A DNA stretch of 64,000 bases from an uncultured Nitrospira sp. (GTDB lineage Bacteria > Nitrospirota > Nitrospiria > Nitrospirales > Nitrospiraceae): contig CAMLHQ010000003.1 of the NCBI GenBank assembly GCA_946479785.1, positions 11,687 through 75,686 of the forward strand, given 5' to 3'. Below the pieces are notes generated by a model. The model saw nothing but the letters and a program-made list of their open reading frames with translations, did no database searches and had not been told where the DNA came from. Both the position numbers and the translations under genes were made by a program. Shown here piece after piece: positions 37,765 through 46,508 of the stretch (positions within the stretch are counted from its first letter, which is position 1; every line of letters begins with the position of its first letter).

Positions 37765-39408
37765 TCAGGCTCCCATCCGTCTTACGGCGATGATCCGGTT
37801 GAGGATGTCATCGGGCAGGTAGCGGCGCGCCACCTGTTTTCCCAACACTTCTATTGCGAGCGCCTGGCGGCAAAGGTGCCCCCGGATCGACGGCGGAAAC
37901 AACCGGATGCGGTCGAGATTGCGGGCCTCCCCCGTCCACAGGAACTTGTAAGATTCCGTTCCATGGAGCAGATCATATTCATCAGCTCCTTCTGTGATGG
38001 CCTGTTTGATCGCCAATCCCATCGCGACGAGACCGACACTGTCACGCCGCCAGGCCGGATCGTACCCGGACTGATAAAAATAGAACCGCTTCCGGTAGAG
38101 AAATCCATACAACGCTGCGATCGGCCGGCCGTTCATACGCAGCAGAGACAAGCGAAGCCACCCGCGCTCTAAGGCAAGGCGACTGAACGACTCGTGAAAG
38201 GCCTTTTCCCGTGTCGATTGCATGGCCTGTGAGCCACCACGCCCCTTCCAGCACAGCGTGTGGAGTGAACGTAGCGAGTCCAACGCCTCAGGTCGTTGGT
38301 CCTCTTTTTCCACGGTGTCAAACACCACAGTGCCCTGGGCATGAAGATTCTTCAACCGCCGTTGAAAATTGTACCGATGATTGGCGCCGAGCGAGGTGAG
38401 ATAAGACTCCCACGTATGGCCATGCAGCGGAATATAGGGACAGGTTTCAATGGGATTGCGCTCAACCGTCCACCCACTCTGCTCGAGTTCCCTGGCGACG
38501 CCGTCAACTCCGTTCGCCGAGGCCAGCAGGTGGCTTAACATCAACAGCGGCCGGCGTCGTTCAAAGAATTCGATCAAAGCGCGCGACACGCTCTCTTCTT
38601 CTTTGCGCCGGATAATCACGTCCAGATAATCCGATCCGACAAGGCCGGTTCCAAGAAACTCCGTCGACAGGCAGGTCATCAGCCCACCGAAGGTGCGGGG
38701 TCTCGTAAACAAGGGCAGGATGGCGAGCAGGTGGCTTTGCCGTCTGACAGTCACAAGATGCAACGTCCATTCGTGCCGCGCAAAGTGGCGCCACCAGGTT
38801 TCCAACCATTCGCCGGTTAAAAATAGGCAGTCGGCGTCGCTGTCGTTCAGGAGATCTGACCATTCGGACGACAAGTGCTCGAGGCGAGCCGGATCTTCGA
38901 TGACCGTCACCAGCAGATTGTTCGACGTGCGGAACGACAAGCGATCTGCTTCCTCGGGAGGCTGTAGACAACTGTAGTCCTGAATGTCGATGCCTTGGCG
39001 GACGACCCGCGCCGGCAATCCGGCCATGACGCTGTTGGGCGGCACATCGTCCAACACGACCGCATTGGCGCCAATCACCGATTCATCGCCAATTGAAATC
39101 GGCCCCAGTAGTTTCGCGCCCGCACCAATGACACAACGGTCACCGATCACCGGTACACCCCACCGGCGCGAACGGCCACCAATCGTGACGTCGTGTCCGA
39201 CCGTCACATATCTCCCAATCTTGGTGCGCTCGTGCAGCACGATGCCAAGTCCTCCGTAAGCGAGTTCGACCCCTGCTCCAATTTCAGCCGACATGGGAAT
39301 GACCGCCCGGCACAGGAGATAGATCAAGTAATAGGCCAGTTGCGGGATAAGGGGAATCCGCCGCAAATAGCACCAATGGCCGATACGATAGATAGCAAGC
39401 GCATTCAT
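37765..39408 (-). CDS. Fusion: hexapeptide acyltransferase plus FemAB/BioF2-type GNAT
   Basis: 547 residues with two catalytic modules. Residues ~1-150 form a serine-acetyltransferase-like left-handed beta-helix (YVTVGHDVTIGG, PVIGDRCVIGAGAKLLG, ISIGDESVIGANAVVLDD, SVMAGLPARVV). Residues ~165-547 are a GNAT/BioF2-like (Acetyltransf_6) domain with ETWWRHF, HRYNFQRRLKNL, HTLCWKGRGG, LYGFLYRKRFYFYQSGYD and DEYDLLHG. Both halves are intact with no frameshift. The first would acylate a sugar; the second resembles FemAB-like aminoacyl/acyl transferases of EPS clusters. The fusion of the two is unusual and appears as one gene here. Confidence 0.82.
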   Translation of the reverse strand: MNALAIYRIGHWCYLRRIPLIPQLAYYLIYLLCRAVIPMSAEIGAGVELAYGGLGIVLHERTKIGRYVTVGHDVTIGGRSRRWGVPVIGDRCVIGAGAKLLGPISIGDESVIGANAVVLDDVPPNSVMAGLPARVVRQGIDIQDYSCLQPPEEADRLSFRTSNNLLVTVIEDPARLEHLSSEWSDLLNDSDADCLFLTGEWLETWWRHFARHEWTLHLVTVRRQSHLLAILPLFTRPRTFGGLMTCLSTEFLGTGLVGSDYLDVIIRRKEEESVSRALIEFFERRRPLLMLSHLLASANGVDGVARELEQSGWTVERNPIETCPYIPLHGHTWESYLTSLGANHRYNFQRRLKNLHAQGTVVFDTVEKEDQRPEALDSLRSLHTLCWKGRGGSQAMQSTREKAFHESFSRLALERGWLRLSLLRMNGRPIAALYGFLYRKRFYFYQSGYDPAWRRDSVGLVAMGLAIKQAITEGADEYDLLHGTESYKFLWTGEARNLDRIRLFPPSIRGHLCRQALAIEVLGKQVARRYLPDDILNRIIAVRRMGA

Positions 39409-39448
39409 GATAAGGCCAGGTCGAGATCAAGACATTAGTCTATGTGGA

Positions 39449-40684
39449 TCAGTCATGCAGATGCAGCCCAATACAACGTCCCGCCGCTTTGACGACGCGA
39501 TAGAACGGGTGATTATGAATCCGCGGCAGCAGCATGAATTTAAAGCGATGCAAAAAGCGGTTCCGTGCTCGATCTGGAAAAATGAACAACCAGGAATGGG
39601 ACCTGGTATGACTCGCCCACTCGAGCTTCCATCGTTCGGCATCGCCGAGGAAATCCACCTCGGCCAACTGCCTCCTCCAGGCGTCCCGTAGCATCAGTTC
39701 GCAGAGCAGGAGAGAAGGGGCGAAGGGCGCATAGTGCGGGTCATAGCCCGATTTCAGAATATAGAGCTTGTTGTGGACCAGAAGTGCGAATTGCACGGCG
39801 ATCCGTTTTCCCTCGATCGTCAAAAAATGCAGTTGCAGCCAGCCGCCCTCCGCCGCTCTGGTCAAGAGGGTGCGATAGAACGCGAGGCGATCGGGGCGAT
39901 TCATGATTGCGGTGCCGGCTTTCCCCTTCCAGGCGGCGGCTTCTAATAAAAACGCCTCATCCAACGTGCGGCTCAGATGCTCGCCGCCGGTCACGATTTC
40001 GTGTCGCACCTCTCCGATCCGGTGCAAACCCTTCGCGCGTCCACGCATATTGGACAGATGCTTCTTGGACAACGTCTTCGCATACATCTCCCAGGGCTGG
40101 GTAATCGGAATGAAGGGACCATCGGATGAATGCCACTGACCCAGGAGAAACTTGTCTTCAAAGGCCCAGAAGCGCAAGTATTCCACCGCGCGGGCCCCTT
40201 CGGGAATTTGCCGCAGTTCCAACATGTCCCAGCTCGAGGCTTCGGCGGCGAGAAACTTCCAGATGGCTCGGCAGGCTTCTTTTGCCCGGCGGGTCAGGAT
40301 GATATCGAACCGCTCGGTATACACGTTGGCGATACCCCGCAACCGGCGGACGGAACAGCCGTATACGCTTCCCTGATCAAACATGAGCGGCGCAATCGCA
40401 ATCGGATCAGCCCCCTCCTTGACGATCAGGATATGCAGCGTGCCGCTCGGCTTGAAACATTCCCACCAAGTCCGGACCCATTCATGCCGCAGGAAGGGAT
40501 GATCGATACCGGCTTCGTCCACTAGTCGGTTCCAGACTGGTCCCATTCGCAAAAAGGTCTCGTCGTCTTGCACCAGGTCGACGCGGAGAGCGATCGAATC
40601 CACCTCCTTATTTTCAATGGTCTCCACGATCCGGCGGTCGGGAGATGCTTCCTCCACGGCCGGAACGATTGTCGCCGTATCCAT
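39449..40684 (-). CDS. FemAB/BioF2-type GNAT acyltransferase
   Basis: 411 residues from the ATG at 40684, which follows AGGAGGA by 8 bases; a GTG seven codons earlier would place the ribosome-binding site inside the gene. The core matches Acetyltransf_6: HPFLRHEWVRTWWECF, IAIAPLMF, SNMRGRAKGLHRIG, AAAWKGKAGT, QFALLVHNKLYILKSGYD, EVDFLGDAERWK. It is clearly paralogous to the gene at 42.8-43.9 kb (shared DHPFL.HEW, YGC.VRRL, NVYTERFD, FLGD.ERWKL). It would transfer an acyl or aminoacyl group to a sugar amine. Confidence 0.82.
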   Translation of the reverse strand: MDTATIVPAVEEASPDRRIVETIENKEVDSIALRVDLVQDDETFLRMGPVWNRLVDEAGIDHPFLRHEWVRTWWECFKPSGTLHILIVKEGADPIAIAPLMFDQGSVYGCSVRRLRGIANVYTERFDIILTRRAKEACRAIWKFLAAEASSWDMLELRQIPEGARAVEYLRFWAFEDKFLLGQWHSSDGPFIPITQPWEMYAKTLSKKHLSNMRGRAKGLHRIGEVRHEIVTGGEHLSRTLDEAFLLEAAAWKGKAGTAIMNRPDRLAFYRTLLTRAAEGGWLQLHFLTIEGKRIAVQFALLVHNKLYILKSGYDPHYAPFAPSLLLCELMLRDAWRRQLAEVDFLGDAERWKLEWASHTRSHSWLFIFPDRARNRFLHRFKFMLLPRIHNHPFYRVVKAAGRCIGLHLHD

Positions 40685-40754
40685 GGCGGTATCCTCCTGT
40701 GGCACGGGCCGATCCCGGCATCTAACTATGAATACTGTTTAAATGACATAGCGA

Positions 40755-41528
40755 TCACTTCGTCACATCAATCAGGGCCATCCAGCAGTAGCGTCGCAGA
40801 GGCGGCATCAGCGCGAGCAGGCCGTGATCAATCGTTTGCGTCACTCGCATCATCCTTCGAAAGATCGTGCGGTTGCCCGTCGCCCAGAGAATACCCGGCG
40901 GCACGATCGAGAGCAGATGGAAACCACGGAACCGGCCCTGCCGAAAGCGTCCGACAAACCGGCGAATCTGGCCGACGGTCATAGGTTGCTCCGTGGGTGT
41001 TCGGCGATTGGGCGTCAAGCGGCGGAACAGGCGCAGAAACGGATTGTGCGCCAGTGGTTCGATGAAGAGTGCGCGGCCGCCAGGCTTCAGCACGCGGTCG
41101 ATCTCGCGTTCTACCAGCGCGACGTCCGTATGGTGAAGGATCGCCACGCCCAACACCAGATCGAACGTTTCATTGTCGTAGACCAGCGACTCGGCCGGCA
41201 TGACGGACGGATGAATCCGATCGGAGAGTCCTGCTTTTTCCGCCGTCTCGATCAAGCTCCTCACACTTTCCGGGGAGATGTCGAAGGCATACACCGTTGC
41301 CCCTCGTTTGGCATAATCGATCGAGCGGGCACCGTCCCCGCAGCCGAAGTCCAACACCGTCTTTCCCCGCAGGTCGCCGACGGCCTGGCGATAGGCCTCC
41401 AGCACGAGATCCATCCCACCGAACGCATAAAAGTCCCGGTCGTCGGCCTGGCGGCCGGCCATACGTTCATCATGGAATCGACGCTCGACTTCGTGCCGGG
41501 ATTCAAGCGATGTTGCTGGGCTGGACAT
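40755..41528 (-). CDS. SAM-dependent methyltransferase (EPS modification)
   Basis: 257 residues. Motif I VLDFGCGDGARSIDYAKRG near 75, acidic residue in AFDISPES, and motif IV-type DLVLGVAILHHTD. It ends with ALFIEPLAHNPFLRLFRRLTPNRRTPTEQP, typical of a methyltransferase group common in EPS loci and shared with the paralogue at 22.5 kb. GGAGGGACC precedes the ATG. It lies between the two GNAT paralogues, downstream of the aminotransferase-like gene, suggesting these four modify one sugar. Confidence 0.82.
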   Translation of the reverse strand: MSSPATSLESRHEVERRFHDERMAGRQADDRDFYAFGGMDLVLEAYRQAVGDLRGKTVLDFGCGDGARSIDYAKRGATVYAFDISPESVRSLIETAEKAGLSDRIHPSVMPAESLVYDNETFDLVLGVAILHHTDVALVEREIDRVLKPGGRALFIEPLAHNPFLRLFRRLTPNRRTPTEQPMTVGQIRRFVGRFRQGRFRGFHLLSIVPPGILWATGNRTIFRRMMRVTQTIDHGLLALMPPLRRYCWMALIDVTK

Positions 41529-41537
41529 GGTCCCTCC

Positions 41538-42791
41538 TTACGATGAAGATGCGACCGAAAGGGCGCTGCTGGTCGCACGATCGGCATAGCTCGTCTGAAG
41601 TCCAACATGTTTCGCCGGCATGCGTTGGAGCACGACGTTCAAATCGGCCACCTGGTGGGCCATATAACTGACCTGCTCCTCGCAGATGTCCTGGTGGATC
41701 GGCAGCTCGAGCACATGGTGCCGCAAAAACCGCGCGCCCGGTCCCTCTTGACCCGCCGAGAAGGAGTCTCCCTCATTCCAAAGTTCCGTAGCCATGACGC
41801 CTCGAGATCGCAGCGCTCGCGCCGCCGCAGCTTTGTCTTTCACGAGAAGAGGAAAAAATAAGGGGCAGACGCCCGGCTCCAGATTGAGCCATGGCGCGAT
41901 GCCGGATGCGGCCAATCGCTCGGCCAGCATCGTAAAATTTTTCCGCCGCAGCCGCGGGATTGCAGCATAGTCGAGTCGAACGAGGAGATGGTTCGACCAG
42001 GTAGACATGGCGAAGCCGGCATGGGCCGGGTTAAATCCGACATCGCCAACCGGAATACGCTCTACGCCAAGCATGTTCAAAAGGGTACCGATCCGCCGCT
42101 TTCCGGTCGAAAGCGCCGCGCCCACACGGGGCGCTCGGCTGCGCAGCCGCTCCACCCACAATTCGGCCGCTTGCCCCATCTCGAACGCCCGTCCGATCGC
42201 TCGCAGCGGCAAGCGATCTAATTCGGCAAAAGGATCACGATTCTGCACCAACAATCCTCCGTCAATGACTGGCAACGATTTGTAGAGACAGTACACGGCG
42301 TAGTCGCCGAACGATCCCAACGGTCGGCCTGCTGTTTCGCTGAAGAGAGCCACCGCACAATCCTCGACAAGAACGAGTCCATGCTCATCGCAGAGCGTTC
42401 GTAAGCGTTCGATCGGTTGAGACCATCCCGCATAGTGAATGGTAAACAGCACGCCGGCGCCCTGCGAGGTCCTCCGGGACAATTCGTCGAAATCCGGCTG
42501 GCCATCGATCCCGATCGAGTACAGTTCCACCTCGGCTCCCGCCGCTCGAATGGCCCGAACTTCATTGCCCATGTGATAGTCCGGCACCAGGACTTTCGTC
42601 CGGCCCGACTCGACCAATTTCCTGAACAGGTGGTAGATGGCACTCCGTGCCGTGTGGAAGGCGGTCCTGTGCGGCGCGTGGAACGGAAAGGGCGCCACAT
42701 TTTCATTCGGATGCGCCATAAAGCCGCGAAGGGTCAGGCCTTGCCAAGCCGGGACGTACATCGTGTCGTCTCGTCGTTCGTCAATTGCCAT
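41538..42791 (-). CDS. DegT/DnrJ/EryC1/StrS-like PLP-dependent aminotransferase
   Basis: 417 residues with the fold-I aminotransferase signature. VEDCAVALF holds the Asp (144) that bonds the PLP ring nitrogen, and YCLYKSLPVIDGG holds Lys171 at the Schiff-base position of the StrS family. This family makes 3- or 4-amino-sugars from keto nucleotide sugars. An amino sugar would be the acceptor for the neighbouring FemAB/GNAT enzymes. The last ~40 residues are low complexity. Its start overlaps the upstream GNAT stop by 11 bases, and the methyltransferase follows 9 bases on. Confidence 0.82.
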   Translation of the reverse strand: MAIDERRDDTMYVPAWQGLTLRGFMAHPNENVAPFPFHAPHRTAFHTARSAIYHLFRKLVESGRTKVLVPDYHMGNEVRAIRAAGAEVELYSIGIDGQPDFDELSRRTSQGAGVLFTIHYAGWSQPIERLRTLCDEHGLVLVEDCAVALFSETAGRPLGSFGDYAVYCLYKSLPVIDGGLLVQNRDPFAELDRLPLRAIGRAFEMGQAAELWVERLRSRAPRVGAALSTGKRRIGTLLNMLGVERIPVGDVGFNPAHAGFAMSTWSNHLLVRLDYAAIPRLRRKNFTMLAERLAASGIAPWLNLEPGVCPLFFPLLVKDKAAAARALRSRGVMATELWNEGDSFSAGQEGPGARFLRHHVLELPIHQDICEEQVSYMAHQVADLNVVLQRMPAKHVGLQTSYADRATSSALSVASSS

Positions 42792-43923
42792 GGATAGACA
42801 CCCCGAGTTTCATGATTGTGCGCCGCACGGTGGGAAATAGATTTGACTGCCGCAATCCCGGGATCACCCGAAATTTCATGCCGTGCAGCAAGCGGGATTT
42901 GACCCGATTAGGAAACACGAAGAGCCAGGCGTGCGACCGCCGATCCGTCGCCCAGCTGAGCTTCCATCGTTCGTCGTCGCCGAGGAAATCCACTTCGTCG
43001 AAGCCCTGTTCCCACGCATGGCGCAACAGGCGCTCCGTCAGCACCTGCCCTGGCGAGTAACGATGATAGGCCTCGTCATAGCCGGACTTGAGCATGAAGA
43101 GCTTGTTGCGAAACAGCAGCGAAATCCGGACGGCGATGCGGACGGTCCCGACGGTCAGAAAGCACATATGTAGCCAGCCAAGTTGGGCAGCCCGCTGGAG
43201 TATCTGCCGGTAAAAGATGTCGGATTCCCGTCGACTCAGGAGCGACGTACCTTCGGCTACCTTCCACGTCACTGCCTCCAGCTTGAGCGCGTCTTCCATA
43301 TCCGCTTCCCACCGATCATCGATAGCGACGATATCCAATCCTACGGGCCCTAATCGCTCCAACTGCCTCGTATGGTTCCTCACATTCGAGCGGTGGGCTT
43401 TTTTCAGCGACTGATAGTAGGCCTCCCATGGCTGGCGGACCGCGACATAAGGCGCCTCATTGGCCGGCCACCGGCCCAGCGGATAACCGTCCGCTTCAAT
43501 AAGCGGCGGCAAATATTCCAGCGCATTCGAATCGCTAGGAAGTTGCCGCAACTCCAGCACATCCCACTCGTCCGCATGCGTTTTCAAATAGGTCCAAAGA
43601 CACTGGCAGGCTTCCTGAGGCCGCTCCCCCAGCAGCAAATCGAATCGTTCGGTATACACATTCACGATCGCATGAAGCCGACGGACCGGGCATCCATACA
43701 ACCGTGAGCGGCTGAGCATCAACGGCGCAATAGCGATGATGTCGTACCCCGAGACCACCGTCAGGATGTAGGGAGTCGCCCCCTCGGCAAAGCAGTTCCA
43801 CCAGATGCTGATCCATTCGTGAGTGAGAAACGGGTGATCGATTCCGGAGCGATCCAGCAGTCCGTTCCAGATCTTCTCCAGATCGGCGAATTCACGATAG
43901 TCGGCGATGAGTTTGACGTCCAC
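42781..43923 (-). CDS. FemAB/BioF2-type GNAT acyltransferase (paralogue)
   Basis: 380 residues. GTG start with an AGGAG ribosome-binding site seven bases upstream. Same module as the 39.4-40.7 kb gene: DHPFLTHEWISIWWNCF, IAIAPLML, YGCPVRRLHAI, NVYTERFDLLL, RSNVRNHTRQLERLG, VTWKVAEGT, VDFLGDDERWKL. The two copies flank the aminotransferase and methyltransferase genes, which suggests duplication and divergence around an amino-sugar module. Substrate specificity (acetyl, other acyl or aminoacyl) is not predictable. Confidence 0.82.
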   Translation of the reverse strand: MDVKLIADYREFADLEKIWNGLLDRSGIDHPFLTHEWISIWWNCFAEGATPYILTVVSGYDIIAIAPLMLSRSRLYGCPVRRLHAIVNVYTERFDLLLGERPQEACQCLWTYLKTHADEWDVLELRQLPSDSNALEYLPPLIEADGYPLGRWPANEAPYVAVRQPWEAYYQSLKKAHRSNVRNHTRQLERLGPVGLDIVAIDDRWEADMEDALKLEAVTWKVAEGTSLLSRRESDIFYRQILQRAAQLGWLHMCFLTVGTVRIAVRISLLFRNKLFMLKSGYDEAYHRYSPGQVLTERLLRHAWEQGFDEVDFLGDDERWKLSWATDRRSHAWLFVFPNRVKSRLLHGMKFRVIPGLRQSNLFPTVRRTIMKLGVSIHGN

Positions 43924-43938
43924 TGTTGGGCTCCTGTC

Positions 43939-45180
43939 CTAGATCCGCGAACCGGCGGCCGCCGGTCTCCGGCGCTTGGCATCCAGCAAGTCGCCATACA
44001 ATCGTTCGACGTTTTGAATCATCCGCTCGTTGGAGAAATGTTCGAGTACGCGCCGCCGACCTGCCTGTCCAAGTGTGTTTCGCAGGCCCGGAGTGCGGAG
44101 CACACGGCAGATGGCCTCGGCCAATGCAGCCGGATTTCGCGGCGGCACCAACAATCCGGTCTCGCCATCCACCACCACTTCAGGATTCCCACCGACATTG
44201 GTTGCGACAACCGGCACGGCAGCAGCCATGGATTCGAGCAACGAGTTGGACAGTCCTTCGTTGAGCGATGGAAGGACCGACACAGCCAGTGACGAAAGGA
44301 TATTCGGCACGTCGAGGCGGAAGCCGGTGAAGATTACGCGATCCTGCAAACCGAGCTTGATGGTTTGCCGCTTCAACTCCTCCCGATAATCCGGATTAAA
44401 CGAATTGTCGCCGATGATCAAAAACTTTGCCTGGGGGATTCTTGCGATCACATCCGGGGCCGCTTCCAAAAGATATTCAAGGCCTTTACCACGCGCGATG
44501 CGCGACACAACGCCAATCAATACGTCATTCGTCGAAAGGCCGAACTCTCGGTGTAGAAGGCGGTCTTGGTCGCTTCTGAGCGGCGGGCAAACAATCCCAT
44601 TGGGAATGACGGTAATCCGCTCCGGGCGATATCCCTCCGCCACCAATGTGCGTTTGATGGCCTCGGCGTTGACGACGACGCGATCGGCCATGCGGCAGAA
44701 GATCTTATTGACTGCACGTTGCCGTGCCGTCAAATTCTCCCCCGTATCTCTGATCGAAGCCAACACCACGGGTACTCGGGCCAGGCGGGCGGCCGGAAGG
44801 GCAAACACATTGGCGTAGAAGTTATAGGCATGCACGATATCGATGTGATGCCGCTTCAAATACGACGCCAGCCTGAAGCATTCCTTGATGGCCCGAAGGC
44901 CGTAGAGATTCTGGATTTTGTACACTTCGAGTGGTGTTCCGCTGAGATCCACGGCGATCTGCTCGTTCAGACATCCGAAACAGCCCAAGTGCAGATCGAA
45001 GCGCGACGGATCCAGCCCAGCTCTGATGTTGAGCACCTGCCGTTCCGATCCGCCGATCGCAAGGAATGCCAGGAACTTGAGCAGGCGGATGGGTTCTCTG
45101 GTGGTCTCGGACGCGGAGGCGGCAACCGCGTGAACCAAGTTCATGCGGTCATCGACGTGAAATCTGGAAGAACAGCTCAT
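43939..45180 (-). CDS. Glycosyltransferase family 4
   Basis: 413 residues from the ATG at 45180, which overlaps the upstream stop as ATGA. The frame is open further but the overlap fits coupling better. The GT-B protein has IGGSERQVLNIRAGLDP at the N-terminus and, in the donor domain, VVSRIARGKGLEYLLEAAP, LIIGDNSF, VIFTGFRLDV, LPSLNEGLSNSLLESMAAAVPVVATNVGGNPEVV with E-x7-E. It would add a sugar to the EPS repeat unit. The C-terminal tail (AKRRRPAAAGSRI) is basic. Confidence 0.87.
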   Translation of the reverse strand: MSCSSRFHVDDRMNLVHAVAASASETTREPIRLLKFLAFLAIGGSERQVLNIRAGLDPSRFDLHLGCFGCLNEQIAVDLSGTPLEVYKIQNLYGLRAIKECFRLASYLKRHHIDIVHAYNFYANVFALPAARLARVPVVLASIRDTGENLTARQRAVNKIFCRMADRVVVNAEAIKRTLVAEGYRPERITVIPNGIVCPPLRSDQDRLLHREFGLSTNDVLIGVVSRIARGKGLEYLLEAAPDVIARIPQAKFLIIGDNSFNPDYREELKRQTIKLGLQDRVIFTGFRLDVPNILSSLAVSVLPSLNEGLSNSLLESMAAAVPVVATNVGGNPEVVVDGETGLLVPPRNPAALAEAICRVLRTPGLRNTLGQAGRRRVLEHFSNERMIQNVERLYGDLLDAKRRRPAAAGSRI

Positions 45181-46490
45181 GCCGTCGCCTCCGGCGTGCG
45201 ACCGGTCTGGTCGTCGGCGATCGTTCTCGCGGCAATGGCCAGGCCGGCGATGTAGTAAAAGTAATATTGGTAGCTGACGGGGTGAAACATGGCGGCGGCG
45301 GCATAGGCAATCAAGCTGATCTGTAGGCCCTCCGCTAAAGACGAGAGCTGCGGCGACACGCCGCGTCGCTGGATACGGGCAACCGCGTGGATGCAGGACA
45401 TCAGCAGCGCAAGAAAGATAGCCAGGCCCGGCAGACCAAGGTCGATGGCATGTTCCAAATAGACATTGTGTACGCGAAGCCATCCGCCGCGCGCTTCCCT
45501 CATCGCCAGCATATTCATGCCCATGCCGGCACCGATGACGGGATTAGCCAGAATCGTTTTTCCGGCTACGCTCATGTCAGCCAAGCGTTCTTGCGCTGAC
45601 CCGGTCCGATCCGCCTGCACATTGGTGATCGTGCTCATCCGTTCAAAATAGGACGAGGGCAAGAGCGGCAGAGCCAAGACTCCTGCGAGTAGTGCGACAT
45701 ACATCCACGAACGTTCGCGTCTCCGGCGCAATTTCCATAGGTAAGCCAGCACGATGACGGCGAGGGTGATTGCACCGCCGCGCGAATAGGTCAGCACCAC
45801 CGTCACCACTTCCATTCCGATGGCCGCGAGGAGCACGGTCCGCTGCCATGACCGCTCCGAGGTCAAAAACAACCCGACGGTCAGGGGCAGGAGCAGATTG
45901 ACCATCAACGCCAAGTCGTTCGGATTCTTGGTCAGCGCCCCTTCATTGCCCATGAGCCGGTCCTGATTGATCCCCTGATCGATCACGGCCCCGGTGGCAA
46001 AATTGTAGAGGGCGAAGAGGCCAAGCCCCATGGCCATACAAGTCAAGATCCATGCGGCGCGGCGTAACCGGTCCATTGATGTGACGACATGGCTCAACAA
46101 CAGAAACACCGCCGCTGTCTTGAGATAGTCGGAAAGCACCTCAAGGCTGCCTCCCGGCCATATCGAAAACGGCACGGTGAGGGCGGCCACACCCGCCAGC
46201 CCGGCGATGAGCCCGATTTCCCGTGTCCATTCGATAACCGGCAATCCTCTCGCCCATCGGTCGGCGACATATGACAAGAGTCCAATGGCGATGACGAGCA
46301 GTGCCGGCCGCAGAGAGGCCAGCGCCGGAAAATACGCTTGGGGCGAAAACAGCAATACACCGGTAAACGCCATTATGGACCAGAACGGCAGCGACGCCTG
46401 CCCGGTCTCCGATTGAACCGCCTCATACGACGCCGGCGGTCCCTCGGTCTCTTGCGCGCGCCACCAGTCGAGTTCTAATTCCTGCGCCAT
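45177..46490 (-). CDS. O-antigen ligase/Wzy-type polymerase membrane protein
   Basis: 437 residues with about 11-12 membrane helices and a large periplasmic loop between late helices, the organisation of Wzy_C/WaaL proteins. The VLTYSRGGAITLAV segment is the loop-flanking Arg motif, and a later PVIGAGMGMN...VHNVYLEHAIDLGLPG contains the expected conserved His. Polymerisation of flipped repeat units is the likely role, and ligation is the alternative. It lies between the sugar transferase and the GT4 gene, overlapping the latter by four bases. Confidence 0.85.
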   Translation of the reverse strand: MAQELELDWWRAQETEGPPASYEAVQSETGQASLPFWSIMAFTGVLLFSPQAYFPALASLRPALLVIAIGLLSYVADRWARGLPVIEWTREIGLIAGLAGVAALTVPFSIWPGGSLEVLSDYLKTAAVFLLLSHVVTSMDRLRRAAWILTCMAMGLGLFALYNFATGAVIDQGINQDRLMGNEGALTKNPNDLALMVNLLLPLTVGLFLTSERSWQRTVLLAAIGMEVVTVVLTYSRGGAITLAVIVLAYLWKLRRRRERSWMYVALLAGVLALPLLPSSYFERMSTITNVQADRTGSAQERLADMSVAGKTILANPVIGAGMGMNMLAMREARGGWLRVHNVYLEHAIDLGLPGLAIFLALLMSCIHAVARIQRRGVSPQLSSLAEGLQISLIAYAAAAMFHPVSYQYYFYYIAGLAIAARTIADDQTGRTPEATA

Positions 46491-46508
46491 GTGTTGTCTC
46501 AGTTCTAG

